Source of the DNA: Kibdelosporangium philippinense
Lineage (GTDB): Bacteria; Actinomycetota; Actinomycetes; Mycobacteriales; Pseudonocardiaceae
Direction: 5' to 3'
Assembly: GCF_021390435.2 (NCBI RefSeq)
Contig: NZ_JAJVCN010000005.1
Location: 387,501-451,500, forward strand
DNA: 64,000 nt
The position numbers were made by a program, and so were the translations under genes. Below, in pieces: positions 10,131 through 18,734 of the stretch (position 1 is its first letter; every line of letters begins with the position of its first letter). The notes beneath the pieces are model-generated. The model did no database searches and was not told the origin of the DNA. It saw nothing but the letters and a program-made list of their open reading frames with translations.

Positions 10131-11137
10131 CGCTGCCGCCAGAGCCGGACCACCGCGAAGATCATCACAGTCCCGGACAACACGTCGACGATGTCCAAGG
10201 GGATGTGGCTGAACAGCTGCGCGGTCGTGCCCGCGGAAGCCAACGCGCCGAACAGGATCGCGCCGAGCACAACCCCGACAGCACTGTTGCGGCCAAGAAG
10301 TGCCACAGCAATTCCGGTAAAGCCGTAGCCGGGAGAGAACCCGTCAACGAATCGGTGTACGACACCCAACGCGTGCGCTGCGCCACCTAGCCCAGCGATG
10401 GCACCCGAAATGAGCATCGACACGATGATCACGCGCCCAACGCGGATCCCTTGCGCGGCGGCGAACCGCGAGTTCAACCCGGTCTGACGCAACTCGTACC
10501 CAAGCACCGAATGCCGGATCCACACCGCGTACAACGCGACCAACGCCAACGCGACGAGCACACCTGAGGTCAGCCCATACGGCGGCAGCAGATCAGGCAG
10601 CCACGAGCTCTGCGGGATCAACGGCGTCGCGGAGTTCGCGACACCCCTTGCCTGCAAGAACGTGGTGACCAGCCAGCCGGTCAGCCCGGCGACTACGAAG
10701 TTGAACATCAACGTGGTGACGACCTCGTCGACGTTCCACCGCGCTTTCAACCACCCAGGCACCGCGCTGACCAGCACGCCAGCGAGCGCACCCGCCAACA
10801 TCCCGGCAACCAAATCCGCGTGCACCGCGACAGTCGCGCCGATCAGGCCGCCGAAAACGAAACCACCCTCGACGCCGACGTTGAAAACCCCGGCCCGGAA
10901 AGCGATCGCCGTGGCCAGACCGGTGAACAGCAGGGGAGTGGCGGCCGCGAGCGTCGCCGCGATCCGGTCGGTCCCGCCGAACGCCTCCCGAACAAGCAAT
11001 TGGTAGAACTCAAGCGGGTTGTGCCCGGTAGCCAGCAGCACGATCCCGCCGAGCACCAACGCGATCACAAACGGCACAACGGCCCTGATAAAAGCTCGTG
11101 AGTGGTTATCCGTGTTAGAACCCTTATAAACACTCAC
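10127..11137 (-). CDS. Nucleoside ABC transporter permease, subunit 1
   Basis: 336 residues; BPD_transp_2 family, with helices starting near residue 19 (AVVPFVIALVLGGIVLL) and conserved segments FRAGVFNVGVEGGF and NVDEVVTTLMFNFV. The GTG start at 11137 overlaps the ATPase stop by 4 bp. Oddly, the first ~14 codons lie inside the palindromic element at 11095-11140, so the N-terminal MSVYKGSNTDNHSR is written by repeat DNA and is probably dispensable. Pairs with the second permease. Confidence 0.88.
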   Translation of the reverse strand: MSVYKGSNTDNHSRAFIRAVVPFVIALVLGGIVLLATGHNPLEFYQLLVREAFGGTDRIAATLAAATPLLFTGLATAIAFRAGVFNVGVEGGFVFGGLIGATVAVHADLVAGMLAGALAGVLVSAVPGWLKARWNVDEVVTTLMFNFVVAGLTGWLVTTFLQARGVANSATPLIPQSSWLPDLLPPYGLTSGVLVALALVALYAVWIRHSVLGYELRQTGLNSRFAAAQGIRVGRVIIVSMLISGAIAGLGGAAHALGVVHRFVDGFSPGYGFTGIAVALLGRNSAVGVVLGAILFGALASAGTTAQLFSHIPLDIVDVLSGTVMIFAVVRLWRQR

Positions 11138-11140
11138 GAG
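11095..11140. repeat. 46-bp palindromic element, copy 2, inside the ATPase/permease junction
   Basis: Arms of 15 bp (11095-11109 with 11126-11140) differ at one position. On the minus strand its sequence matches the element at 1985-2030 at most positions, sharing cgtgagtg, gttctaa and taaccactcacg. It contributes the final Ser codon and stop of the ATPase gene and the start codon plus about 14 codons of the permease gene, without disturbing the 4-bp overlap. It could attenuate transcription between the two genes or stabilise mRNA ends. Confidence 0.75.
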
Positions 11141-12597
11141 GCTTTCCTGCCCAGCATGAGGGTGCCGACGGCGTTGCGGCTGTCAGGCCCGCCGGGGACT
11201 TCACCGGCGATGTGGCCGCCGTGCAGGACGATGATCCGGTCGGACAGGTCCAGGAGTTCGTCCAGTTGCTCGGACACCAGCAGGATGGCGGATCCGTTGT
11301 CCCGCAACGCCCTGAGCTTGTCGTGGATGTACGACATGCCCAGCACGTCGACCCCGCGCGTCGGCCCCGCGGCGACCAGGAGTTTCGGATGCCGGTCGAG
11401 TTCACGGCCGATGACCACGCGCTGCTGGTTGCCGCCAGACAGCGTCCGTGCGGCGGCCGAGATCCGTCCATATCGGACGGAGTAACCATCCAGCACCCGT
11501 TTGGCGTACGCGCGAACAGCTGATGGCCGAAGCCAGCCGTACCGGCCAAGCGTCCGATGGGCGCCCGCGATTGCGTTGTCCGCAAGAGAAGCGTCCATCG
11601 ACAGGCCTTCCGACCGGCGTTCACCGGAGATGTACCCGAGCCCAGCCAGCCGCCTGCGGTCCACTGGCAGCGTAGTGATGTCCTTGCCAGCCAAGGTGAT
11701 CCGATCGGCCGATCGGCGCAGTCCGACGATCCGTTCGACGAGTTCGTCCTGGCCGCTGCCCGCGATCCCGGCGACACCGACGATCTCACCGGCACGAACG
11801 GAAAGCGGCACGTCACCGGAGACAACCAGAACCTCGTCGCCGATCACGGCCGAGGACGCGAACTCGCTGAACCGCACGTGCTGACCGACAATCAGCTCGA
11901 TCAGCGAACCACGGTCCACTTCGTCCACTGGACGTGTGGTGATCACCTTGCCGCCACGCAGAACCGTGATCTCGTCGGCGACCGCGAGCACTTCGTCCAC
12001 TTTGTGACTGATGAAAACGACTGTACGACCGGCATCCCGCAAGCCGCGCAACAACTGCAACAGATCATCGACCTGCGCGGGCGCCAACGCGGCCGTGGGT
12101 TCGTCGAGGATCAGCACGTCCGCGCCACGCCGCAACGCGCGCAGGATCTCCACCTGCTGACGGACGCTGATGGACACGTTGTCCGCCAAGGCTGTCCACG
12201 GCAGTTCGACGCCGACCCTGGCCGCGAGTTCTGAAGCTTCGGTCTGCGCGGCAGCCCAATCGATCCGTGGCCCACGACGAGGCTCGGTGCCAAGAACGAG
12301 GTTCTCCAGCAGGGTCAGTGACCCGATCATCGCCAGTTCTTGCGGCACCAGGCCGATTCCGTGGCCGATGCCGTCGGCCGGGCCGCGCAGCCGGACCGGG
12401 TGGTCGTTGATCACGACCGTGCCCGAATCCGGCTGGTCAAGCCCGTAAAGGATGCGCATCAACGTGGTCTTGCCAGCGCCGTTCTCGCCGACGACCGCGT
12501 GCACCGTGCCCGCCTGGACCTCGACGTTGACGCCTTCGTTGGCGCGCACCGGTCCGAACGCGCGCGAGATGTCCCGTGCGCCAAGGCGGACGGTCAT
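11134..12597 (-). CDS. Nucleoside ABC transporter ATP-binding protein (two fused NBDs)
   Basis: 487 residues from ATG at 12597, two bases after the lipoprotein stop. Two ABC domains lie in tandem, as in sugar/nucleoside importers (RbsA/NupO type). The first has Walker A GENGAGKTTL and Walker B DVLILDEPTAAL, with a degenerate signature ISVRQQVEI. The second has a degenerate P-loop (GIAGSGQDELVE) but an intact signature LSGGNQQRVVIGREL. Thus one composite ATP site is likely to be fully active, common in this subfamily. It energises import through the two permeases downstream. Confidence 0.92.
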   Translation of the reverse strand: MTVRLGARDISRAFGPVRANEGVNVEVQAGTVHAVVGENGAGKTTLMRILYGLDQPDSGTVVINDHPVRLRGPADGIGHGIGLVPQELAMIGSLTLLENLVLGTEPRRGPRIDWAAAQTEASELAARVGVELPWTALADNVSISVRQQVEILRALRRGADVLILDEPTAALAPAQVDDLLQLLRGLRDAGRTVVFISHKVDEVLAVADEITVLRGGKVITTRPVDEVDRGSLIELIVGQHVRFSEFASSAVIGDEVLVVSGDVPLSVRAGEIVGVAGIAGSGQDELVERIVGLRRSADRITLAGKDITTLPVDRRRLAGLGYISGERRSEGLSMDASLADNAIAGAHRTLGRYGWLRPSAVRAYAKRVLDGYSVRYGRISAAARTLSGGNQQRVVIGRELDRHPKLLVAAGPTRGVDVLGMSYIHDKLRALRDNGSAILLVSEQLDELLDLSDRIIVLHGGHIAGEVPGGPDSRNAVGTLMLGRKAS

Positions 12598-12599
12598 TC

Positions 12600-13649
12600 T
12601 CAGCCCTGCAACCAGGCGGGATAGCCCTGGTCGATCACGTTCCACACCTTCAGCTGGCCGCCGATGATCTTCTGCTTGAGCTCGTCGACCTTGGTACGGA
12701 CCGATTCCGGGATCTCGTTGCGGGTGAACTCGAAGTCCGTCAGGCCGACCGCGCCATCCGAAAGACCAAGGTTGATCACCTGACCGCCGAGCGGCTTGCC
12801 GTCCGCGTACGCGTCGACAAGGCGGCGTACCGCCAGGTCAGCGCGCTTGAGCACGCTGGTGAGCACGAACCCGGGAGCCAGCTTGTCCTGGTTGTCGTCG
12901 ACGCCGATCGCGTAGTGGTTGTTCTTCTTCGCCGCCTCGATCACGCCCGCGCCAGTGCCACCGGCCACGTGGTACACGATGTCCGCGCCCCGCTGGAACA
13001 TGGTCTCCGCCAGCTGGGAACCCTTGGTCGGGTCGCCGAAGGCGTTGCTGTAGGCCGTCAACACCTCGACCGACGGGTCGACGTCCTTGGCGCCCTGGAT
13101 GTAGCCCGACAGGAACTTGTCGATACCGACAGATTTGGTACCGCCGATCACGCCGATCTTCTTGTCCGGGTTGATCTTCGGGTTGCCGGTCTGCGTCGTC
13201 ATCATCGCCGCGAGCGCACCGGCCAGGTAGGACCCGTCGTGCTCGGCGAACAGCACCGACGTGATGTTCGGGCCGTCGATCTTGTTGTTCAGGAACGCCC
13301 ACTGCACATTCGGGTAGGCCGAGGCGATGGTCGGCAGGATCTCGCCGTGCGAGAACTCAAGGTCGATCACCAGGCCGTAGCCCGACGTGCCCGCGCGGCG
13401 CAGCGACTGCTCGCCCTGCGCGACCACGTCATTGGACTCGATGGGGTGACCCTCGATGCCCTTTTCCCTGGTCGACGCGGTGAAACCGGACATCGCGAGG
13501 TCGTTGTACGACTCGTCGCCGAGCCCGCCCTGCGCGATCACCAGTGCGGCTTTCTTGGGTGGCGCCTGCGAGGTTGTCTCCGAAGCACACCCGGTCGCCA
13601 CCAGCGCGACCACGGACAAGACGGTTAACGAGACCAGACGGGTTCGCAT
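12600..13649 (-). CDS. BMP-family nucleoside-binding lipoprotein
   Basis: 349 residues from ATG at 13649, placing the lipobox LVATGC with lipidated Cys21 at a normal distance. The mature protein is of the Bmp/Med family (PnrA-like): ALVIAQGGLGDESYNDLAMSG at its start, then GVIGGTKSVGIDKFLSGYIQGA and VYHVAGGTGAGVIEAAKK in the hinge-binding regions. It captures nucleosides outside the membrane and delivers them to the permeases. It is the first gene of the seven-gene operon, and its promoter must lie in the 87 bp after fabF, which also contain the fabF terminator. Confidence 0.92.
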   Translation of the reverse strand: MRTRLVSLTVLSVVALVATGCASETTSQAPPKKAALVIAQGGLGDESYNDLAMSGFTASTREKGIEGHPIESNDVVAQGEQSLRRAGTSGYGLVIDLEFSHGEILPTIASAYPNVQWAFLNNKIDGPNITSVLFAEHDGSYLAGALAAMMTTQTGNPKINPDKKIGVIGGTKSVGIDKFLSGYIQGAKDVDPSVEVLTAYSNAFGDPTKGSQLAETMFQRGADIVYHVAGGTGAGVIEAAKKNNHYAIGVDDNQDKLAPGFVLTSVLKRADLAVRRLVDAYADGKPLGGQVINLGLSDGAVGLTDFEFTRNEIPESVRTKVDELKQKIIGGQLKVWNVIDQGYPAWLQG

Positions 13650-13682
13650 GACCTCGCAACTTACACCGACTAAAACCGCCAA

Positions 13683-13714
13683 GAGGGCCGCCCTTCGTCG
13701 GAAGGACGGCCCTC
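13683..13714 (-). terminator. fabF operon terminator
   Basis: Stem of 14 pairs with one mismatch (13683-13696 with 13701-13714), tetraloop gtcg, 23 bp past the fabF stop. The minus-strand sequence after it contains a short T-run (ggttttag). It separates the fatty acid genes from the nucleoside operon. Confidence 0.8.
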
Positions 13715-13736
13715 AGTCGCGAAATTGTTACATCTG

Positions 13737-14966
13737 TCAGGCGGAGGTGAAGGCGAGTGCCACGTTGTGCCCGCCGAAACCGAACGAGTCGTTGATGGCG
13801 GCCTTCAGGTCGACCTTGCGCGGCTCGCCGGCCACGACGTCGTGCACGACGCCGGGGTCGAGCTCATCGAGGTTCAGCGTCGCCGGAATGACACTGTCCT
13901 TAATGGACAGCACGGTGATGATCGCCTCGACCGCGCCTGCCGCGCCGAGCATGTGCCCGAGCGCGCCCTTCGGCGCGGTCAGGATCGGGTGCTCACCGAT
14001 CGCCTTGCGGATGGCGACGGTCTCGGTCACGTCACCGACCGAAGTCGACGTCGCGTGGCAGTTCACGTGTCCGATGTCGGCGGGGCTGAGGCCACCGGTG
14101 CGCATCGCCGCGGTCATCGCCCGCGACTGGCCAGCGCCCTCCGGGTCCGGCGCGGTGATGTGGTAGCCGTCGGAGCTGGTGCCGATACCGGCCAGCCTGC
14201 CGTAGATCTTGGCGCCGCGGGCCTTCGCGTGCTCCTCCAGTTCGAGGACCATGATCCCGGCGCCTTCACCGAGCACGAAACCGTCCCGGTGCACGTCGAA
14301 CGGGCGCGAGGCCTTCGTCGGCTCGTCGTTGTTGGTGCTCATGGTGCGGGCCTGGCAGAAACCGGCCATGGTGATCCCGGCGATCGCGGCTTCCGCGCCA
14401 CCGGCGAGGACCACGTCCGCCTCGCCCGACTTGAGCATGCGGTACGCCCAGGCGATGGCCTCGGCACCGGACGCACAGGCGGACACCGGCGCGTGCACAC
14501 CGGCACGGGCCTTGAGTTCGATGCCGACGTGCGCGGCGGGCCCGTTGGGCATCAGCATCGGCACGGTCAACGGCGACACCTTGCGCAGGCCCGGGCCTTC
14601 CAGCAGGTCGTGCTGGCCGAGCAGGGTGTGCGCGCCGCCGATGCCGGTTCCGATGATCACCCCGAGGCGATCGTTGTCGATCGTCTCGGCGTCCAGCCCG
14701 GAGTCGGCCCATGCCTGGCGGGACGCGATCACCGCGACCTGCTCACAGCGGTCCAGCCTGCGGGCTTCGACGCGCGGCAGGATCTCGGTCGGCTCGACCG
14801 CGAGCTCGCCGGCGATCCAGGTAGGCAACCCCAAGTCCTTGGGCCAGCTCGCCGCGATCGGGGCCACGCCACTCTTTCCGGCAAGCAATGCGTCCCATGT
14901 GGACGTCACGTCGCCGCCGAGCGGTGTGGTCGCGCCCAGCCCGGTGATGACGATGTCGTTGCTCAT
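13737..14966 (-). CDS. fabF: 3-oxoacyl-ACP synthase II (KASII)
   Basis: 409 residues, full length. It elongates acyl-ACP by decarboxylative condensation with malonyl-ACP in type II fatty acid synthesis. The catalytic Cys164 is in VSACASGAEA, and the two active-site histidines are in NCHATSTSVGD and KGALGHMLGAAG, followed by NDSFGFGGHN at the C-terminus. It follows acpP by 75 bp as the last gene of fabD-fabH-acpP-fabF, the standard actinomycete order, and is closed by a hairpin terminator. Cytoplasmic. Confidence 0.95.
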   Translation of the reverse strand: MSNDIVITGLGATTPLGGDVTSTWDALLAGKSGVAPIAASWPKDLGLPTWIAGELAVEPTEILPRVEARRLDRCEQVAVIASRQAWADSGLDAETIDNDRLGVIIGTGIGGAHTLLGQHDLLEGPGLRKVSPLTVPMLMPNGPAAHVGIELKARAGVHAPVSACASGAEAIAWAYRMLKSGEADVVLAGGAEAAIAGITMAGFCQARTMSTNNDEPTKASRPFDVHRDGFVLGEGAGIMVLELEEHAKARGAKIYGRLAGIGTSSDGYHITAPDPEGAGQSRAMTAAMRTGGLSPADIGHVNCHATSTSVGDVTETVAIRKAIGEHPILTAPKGALGHMLGAAGAVEAIITVLSIKDSVIPATLNLDELDPGVVHDVVAGEPRKVDLKAAINDSFGFGGHNVALAFTSA

Positions 14967-15041
14967 TACCCTCTTCTCCGCCCTTGGGGTGCCACCGACG
15001 CCGCCTCGGCGATCACGCTGAGGCGGTAGCGTCGGCTTTCG

Positions 15042-15284
15042 TCACACGGTGTTCTTGGTGATGTAGTCGACCGCGTCGCCGACCGTCTTGAGGTTCGCCA
15101 GCTCGTCGTCCGGGATCTTCACACCGAAGCGGTCCTCGGCCTGAACAGCGATCTCCACCATGGACAACGAGTCGATGTCCAAGTCGTCCACGAAGGACTT
15201 CTCGACGGTGACGTCGTCCTTGGCCACGCCCGCGACCTCTTCGACGATGTCGGCGAGACCTGTCAGGACTTCTTCGTTCGCCAT
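15042..15284 (-). CDS. acpP: Acyl carrier protein
   Basis: 80 residues, strongly acidic. Ser39 in DLDIDSLSMVEI is the 4'-phosphopantetheine attachment site. It carries growing acyl chains between FabD, FabH and FabF. It lies between fabH and fabF with gaps of 83 and 75 bp, the usual place for the fatty acid ACP in Streptomyces and relatives. This supports a housekeeping role and argues against a polyketide pathway. Confidence 0.95.
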   Translation of the reverse strand: MANEEVLTGLADIVEEVAGVAKDDVTVEKSFVDDLDIDSLSMVEIAVQAEDRFGVKIPDDELANLKTVGDAVDYITKNTV

Positions 15285-15367
15285 CGATCTTTTCCCTTTC
15301 TGGTTACCGATAAATCCACCGCGGGCGACTGGGCGCCCTGTGGGACTCTAACTACGGGGGAGTCTAG

Positions 15368-16345
15368 CTACGGGCTGATCACGACCTGTCCCGCGTAGGA
15401 CAGGCCAGCCCCGAAACCGACCATCAGCAGCACATCGCCGGTGTTCACGCGGCCGGCCTTGCGCATGTTGTCCAGCGCGATCGGGATGGACGCCGACGAG
15501 GTGTTGCCGGTGTAGACGATGTCGTCGGCCACCTCCATCTTCTCCCGCGCGCCTTCCTTGCGCAGCCGCTTGGCGATCGCCTCGACGATCCGCAGGTTCG
15601 CCTGGTGCGGGATCAGAGCGTCCACATCGGACGGCTGCAGGCCCGCGAGTTCGAGCGCGCGCAACGCGATCGGCGCGATCTGCGTTGTCGCCCAGCGGAA
15701 GACCGTCTGGCCTTCCTGATAGATGTACCTGTTGTCGCGGTTGTAGATCATGTCGACCATGTCACCCGCGCTGCCCCACGCGACCGGGCCGATGCCCGGC
15801 TCGTCGGACGGACCGACAACGGCGGCACCGGCACCGTCGGCGAAGATGATCGCGTTCGCCCGGTCGGTCGGGTCCACCCAGTCGGTCAGCTTCTCCGCGC
15901 CGATCACCAGCACCCGCCCGGCAGAGCCGGAGCGCACCAGGTCGGACGCGGTGGCCAGTGCGTAGCAGAACCCGGCGCACGCGGCGTTCAGGTCGAACGC
16001 GCCAGCGGCCTTGACGCCGATCCGGTCGGCGACCTGCGCGGCCGCGTTCGGGATAGGTGACGGCATCGTGCAGTTCGCCACGATCACAGTGTCCAGATCG
16101 GACGGCTGCAGTCCGGCGTCCTCGATCGCCCGGATCCCCGCGGCGACCGCCATGTCCACAAGGGACTCGTCGGCGCGTGCGAACCGGCGCTCGACAATGC
16201 CGACCCGTGTGCGGATCCACTCGTCGTTGGTGTCCATCCGCTGCGACAGGTCGTCGTTGGTGACGATCTGCTCAGGACGGAAGCTGCCGACGCCGAGGAT
16301 CCGGCTGCCTGCCGGTCCGGTCGCGATGTTCAGCGAGGTGCTCAC
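15368..16345 (-). CDS. fabH: 3-oxoacyl-ACP synthase III
   Basis: 325 residues from GTG at 16345, overlapping the fabD stop by 4 bp. That start is preferred over longer in-frame extensions because it gives the family N-terminus (SRILGVGSFRPEQIVTNDDL). Catalytic Cys123 is in NAACAGFCYAL; the His and Asn partners are in LIPHQANLRI and YTGNTSSAS. It starts fatty acid synthesis by condensing an acyl-CoA with malonyl-ACP. In actinomycetes branched starters are usual, but specificity cannot be read here. Confidence 0.94.
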   Translation of the reverse strand: MSTSLNIATGPAGSRILGVGSFRPEQIVTNDDLSQRMDTNDEWIRTRVGIVERRFARADESLVDMAVAAGIRAIEDAGLQPSDLDTVIVANCTMPSPIPNAAAQVADRIGVKAAGAFDLNAACAGFCYALATASDLVRSGSAGRVLVIGAEKLTDWVDPTDRANAIIFADGAGAAVVGPSDEPGIGPVAWGSAGDMVDMIYNRDNRYIYQEGQTVFRWATTQIAPIALRALELAGLQPSDVDALIPHQANLRIVEAIAKRLRKEGAREKMEVADDIVYTGNTSSASIPIALDNMRKAGRVNTGDVLLMVGFGAGLSYAGQVVISP

Positions 16346-17271
16346 TTGCTGCCTTCCACGAACTCCGTCAGGGAGTCCAAGTCCGCCGGGGTCTTGAGCC
16401 GGATTCGTGCTACCGACGGCAGTTCCCGTTTGATCAGTCCGACCAGTGCGCCTGCCGGCGGCAGTTCGACCGCCACCGTGACACCGCGCTGGCCAAGGGT
16501 CGCCATGCAGGCGTCCCACTTCACCGGCCGCGTCACCTGGTCGACCAGCCTGGTCAAGGTTTCCGTGCCGGTGGTCACCTGGCCGCCATCGGCATTGGAC
16601 AACAGTGTCCACACCGGATCTTTCGTCGGCACCGTACCGGCATACGCGCGCAACGCATCCTGCGCAGGCGCCATGTACTTCGTGTGAAACGCGCCCGCGA
16701 CCTTCAGCGCCCTCGACTTCACGCCAGCGGGCAAATCAGCGGCTAGCCGCTGAAGCGCGTCGGTGTCACCGGCGGCGACGATCTGGCCAGCGCCGTTCTG
16801 GTTGGCCGGTTCGACGTCGTACTCGGCCAGTTTCGCGAGCACGACCTCGCGCTCACCACCAAGTATCGCAGTCATCCCGGTCGGGTGCAGTGCGCACGCG
16901 GCGGCCATCTCGCGGCCACGCACGCTCGCGAGCCCGACGGCGTCATCGGCCGTGAGCACTCCAGCGACGGCGGCCGCGGCCAGCTCACCGACGGAGTGAC
17001 CGGCGACGATCGTATCGGCGGGCACCGTGAATCGCTTCTCGATCTCCGCCTGCGCCAGCAGCGCGGCGGCGACGACCAGCGGCTGCGTGACCGAGGTGTC
17101 GACGATCTCCTCGGCGGTCGCCGTGGTGCCCAGCTTGCGCAGGTCGAGGCCCGCGCGCTCGGACCAGCCGGCGAGGCGTTCCTCGGCACCGTCAAGCTCG
17201 AGCCACGGTGAAAGCATTCCGGGCGCCTGGGAGCCCTGGCCAGGGGCGAGTATCGCGATCACACCGCTCAC
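16342..17271 (-). CDS. fabD: Malonyl-CoA:ACP transacylase
   Basis: 309 residues, GTG start. It loads malonyl groups on ACP. The N-terminal LAPGQGSQAPGML is the family hallmark, catalytic Ser93 is in GHSVGELAAA, and the His is in GAFHTKYM. First gene of the fab operon and coupled to fabH by a 4-bp overlap. The 197 bp in front separate it from the FasR-type regulator gene and hold two palindromes that could be operators. Confidence 0.95.
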   Translation of the reverse strand: MSGVIAILAPGQGSQAPGMLSPWLELDGAEERLAGWSERAGLDLRKLGTTATAEEIVDTSVTQPLVVAAALLAQAEIEKRFTVPADTIVAGHSVGELAAAAVAGVLTADDAVGLASVRGREMAAACALHPTGMTAILGGEREVVLAKLAEYDVEPANQNGAGQIVAAGDTDALQRLAADLPAGVKSRALKVAGAFHTKYMAPAQDALRAYAGTVPTKDPVWTLLSNADGGQVTTGTETLTRLVDQVTRPVKWDACMATLGQRGVTVAVELPPAGALVGLIKRELPSVARIRLKTPADLDSLTEFVEGSK

Positions 17272-17330
17272 TGAACACTTTGCAGGTCAGCCGACGGGAT
17301 GCCGCCACTCACGAAGTCTGTCCGGAGTTT

Positions 17331-17347
17331 TTGTAGCGTGTCTACAA
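17331..17347. promoter_or_regulatory. Palindrome ttgtag-N5-ctacaa upstream of fabD
   Basis: Perfect 6-bp arms around a 5-bp spacer, 60 bp before the fabD start codon. The location suggests an operator or part of the promoter region; the binding protein is unknown, and FasR is the obvious candidate (inference). Confidence 0.45.
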
Positions 17348-17408
17348 CCGTTACCGGGAGATGACGTGCTGAAACGGGAAAACGTTGTGGAGGTGAACGG
17401 TTAACACG

Positions 17409-17425
17409 AACGCGTGACACGCGTT
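17409..17425. promoter_or_regulatory. 17-bp perfect palindrome aacgcgtg-a-cacgcgtt
   Basis: Arms of 8 bp are perfect around one central base. It lies between fasR and fabD, about 138 bp upstream of the fabD start and 44 bp past the fasR stop. Good candidate operator for a dimeric regulator of the fab operon, for instance FasR. Confidence 0.5.
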
Positions 17426-17468
17426 ATGTGTGTCACTCTCTTGAATTTTCCGCCGTTCACGGTGTCGA

Positions 17469-18677
17469 TTACCACAGGCCTCTCGCTCTGGCCAGGCGCC
17501 CAACGGCCAACGCGACCCGAAGTACAAGTGAATCCCGTGGATCATTCGCGTTACGCCCAGTGAGCTCGGCGACGCGACGCAAACGGTAGCGGACCGTGTT
17601 CGGATGCACGAACAGCTGCCGCGCGCACGTCTCCAGCACGCCCCCGACCTCGAGATACGTGTCCACGGTCTCCAGCAGCGACCCGCCGGCTTCCTCCAGC
17701 GGCCGTGCGATCCGGTCCACCAGCTGCCACTCCGCCTCAGGATCGCCAGCAAGCGCTCGTTCGGGCAGCAGGTCGGTTGACCGGACCGGGCGCGGAGCCG
17801 CGGGCCAACCCACCACCGCACGCAGTCCGGACAGCGCATCCGCCGCACTGCGATGAGCCTCGGCGAGGCTCGCCACGGTTGGGCCCGCGACGACAGGACC
17901 GTCACCGAACGCGGCCGTGATCCGGTCAAGCACGGCTTTGCTGGGCGCGCGGCCGCGGCGTTCCTCACCGACCAGGTCGTCCGTCGGACCCGCGAGGACA
18001 ACCACGAGACGGGTCCCTTGCACGCTCAGCAGGACCGCTCGCCCCAACCTCGCGGCGCGGCTACGGACTTCGTAAACGACCGTCGGCGGGTCATCGGACG
18101 GCCGGTTGCCCACGAGCACGGTCGCTTCGGCCGCCGGGTCCCACCCCAACGCCGCGGCCCGTGACAACAGGGCCTCTTCGGCGTCGCCACGCACGATGCC
18201 GTCCACGACCAGGGCTTCCAACCGCGCGTCCCAGGCGCCTCGGGCTTCGGCCGCGGAGGCGTACGACATCGCTGACGCGAAGGCGACCTCGCGCCCGTAG
18301 CGAAGGACCGCTTCGCCGAGGATGGCGCGTTCCTCGTCGTTGGCCGCGAGATCAGGAACCTGCCCTTCGAAGACCTGCAAGGCGACCCGGACCAGCTCCA
18401 CGGTCTGCCTCAGGCTGATCCACCGGGACAAATCGCGCGGGGCCGCGCGGAAGACGTCGGTGGTGAGTCGCAGCGACGCGGTCTCGTCCTTGAGCCACGC
18501 GGTGAAACCCGCGACGCCGGACTGCGCGATCAGCAGCACGCTGGCGCGCTGGTCGGCTGGCATTCGGCTGAACCAGGGGAACTGCGAGTCCATCGCGGCG
18601 AGGGTGGCCGAGGCGAGTTTGCCGGACGCGCGTTCCAGCTCGCCAAGCGTCTTCGCCGAAATGGCCCCTGCTCTCAT
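17469..18677 (-). CDS. fasR: PucR-type regulator, FasR-like activator of fatty acid synthesis
   Basis: 402 residues, ATG at 18677. The C-terminal 60 residues form the PucR/CdaR helix-turn-helix (LEVGGVLETCARQLFVHPNTVRYRLRRVAELTG). The central part has the GGDEF-like fold typical of this family without enzymatic motifs. In Streptomyces coelicolor the protein of this type encoded directly in front of fabD (FasR) activates the fab operon. The same position and strand make orthology likely here. The gene is separated from fabD by 197 bp containing two palindromes. Confidence 0.85.
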   Translation of the reverse strand: MRAGAISAKTLGELERASGKLASATLAAMDSQFPWFSRMPADQRASVLLIAQSGVAGFTAWLKDETASLRLTTDVFRAAPRDLSRWISLRQTVELVRVALQVFEGQVPDLAANDEERAILGEAVLRYGREVAFASAMSYASAAEARGAWDARLEALVVDGIVRGDAEEALLSRAAALGWDPAAEATVLVGNRPSDDPPTVVYEVRSRAARLGRAVLLSVQGTRLVVVLAGPTDDLVGEERRGRAPSKAVLDRITAAFGDGPVVAGPTVASLAEAHRSAADALSGLRAVVGWPAAPRPVRSTDLLPERALAGDPEAEWQLVDRIARPLEEAGGSLLETVDTYLEVGGVLETCARQLFVHPNTVRYRLRRVAELTGRNANDPRDSLVLRVALAVGRLARARGLW

Positions 18678-18734
18678 CCTGACAGCTTGACACGAAGGGG
18701 AAGGACAGATGGAAGGGGAGTGTGGACTGCCGGT

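Noticed and set aside
13737..17271. Polyketide or fatty-acid-derived natural product cluster
   Set aside because: fabD-fabH-acpP-fabF with FasR is the housekeeping set; no tailoring, export or resistance genes accompany it.
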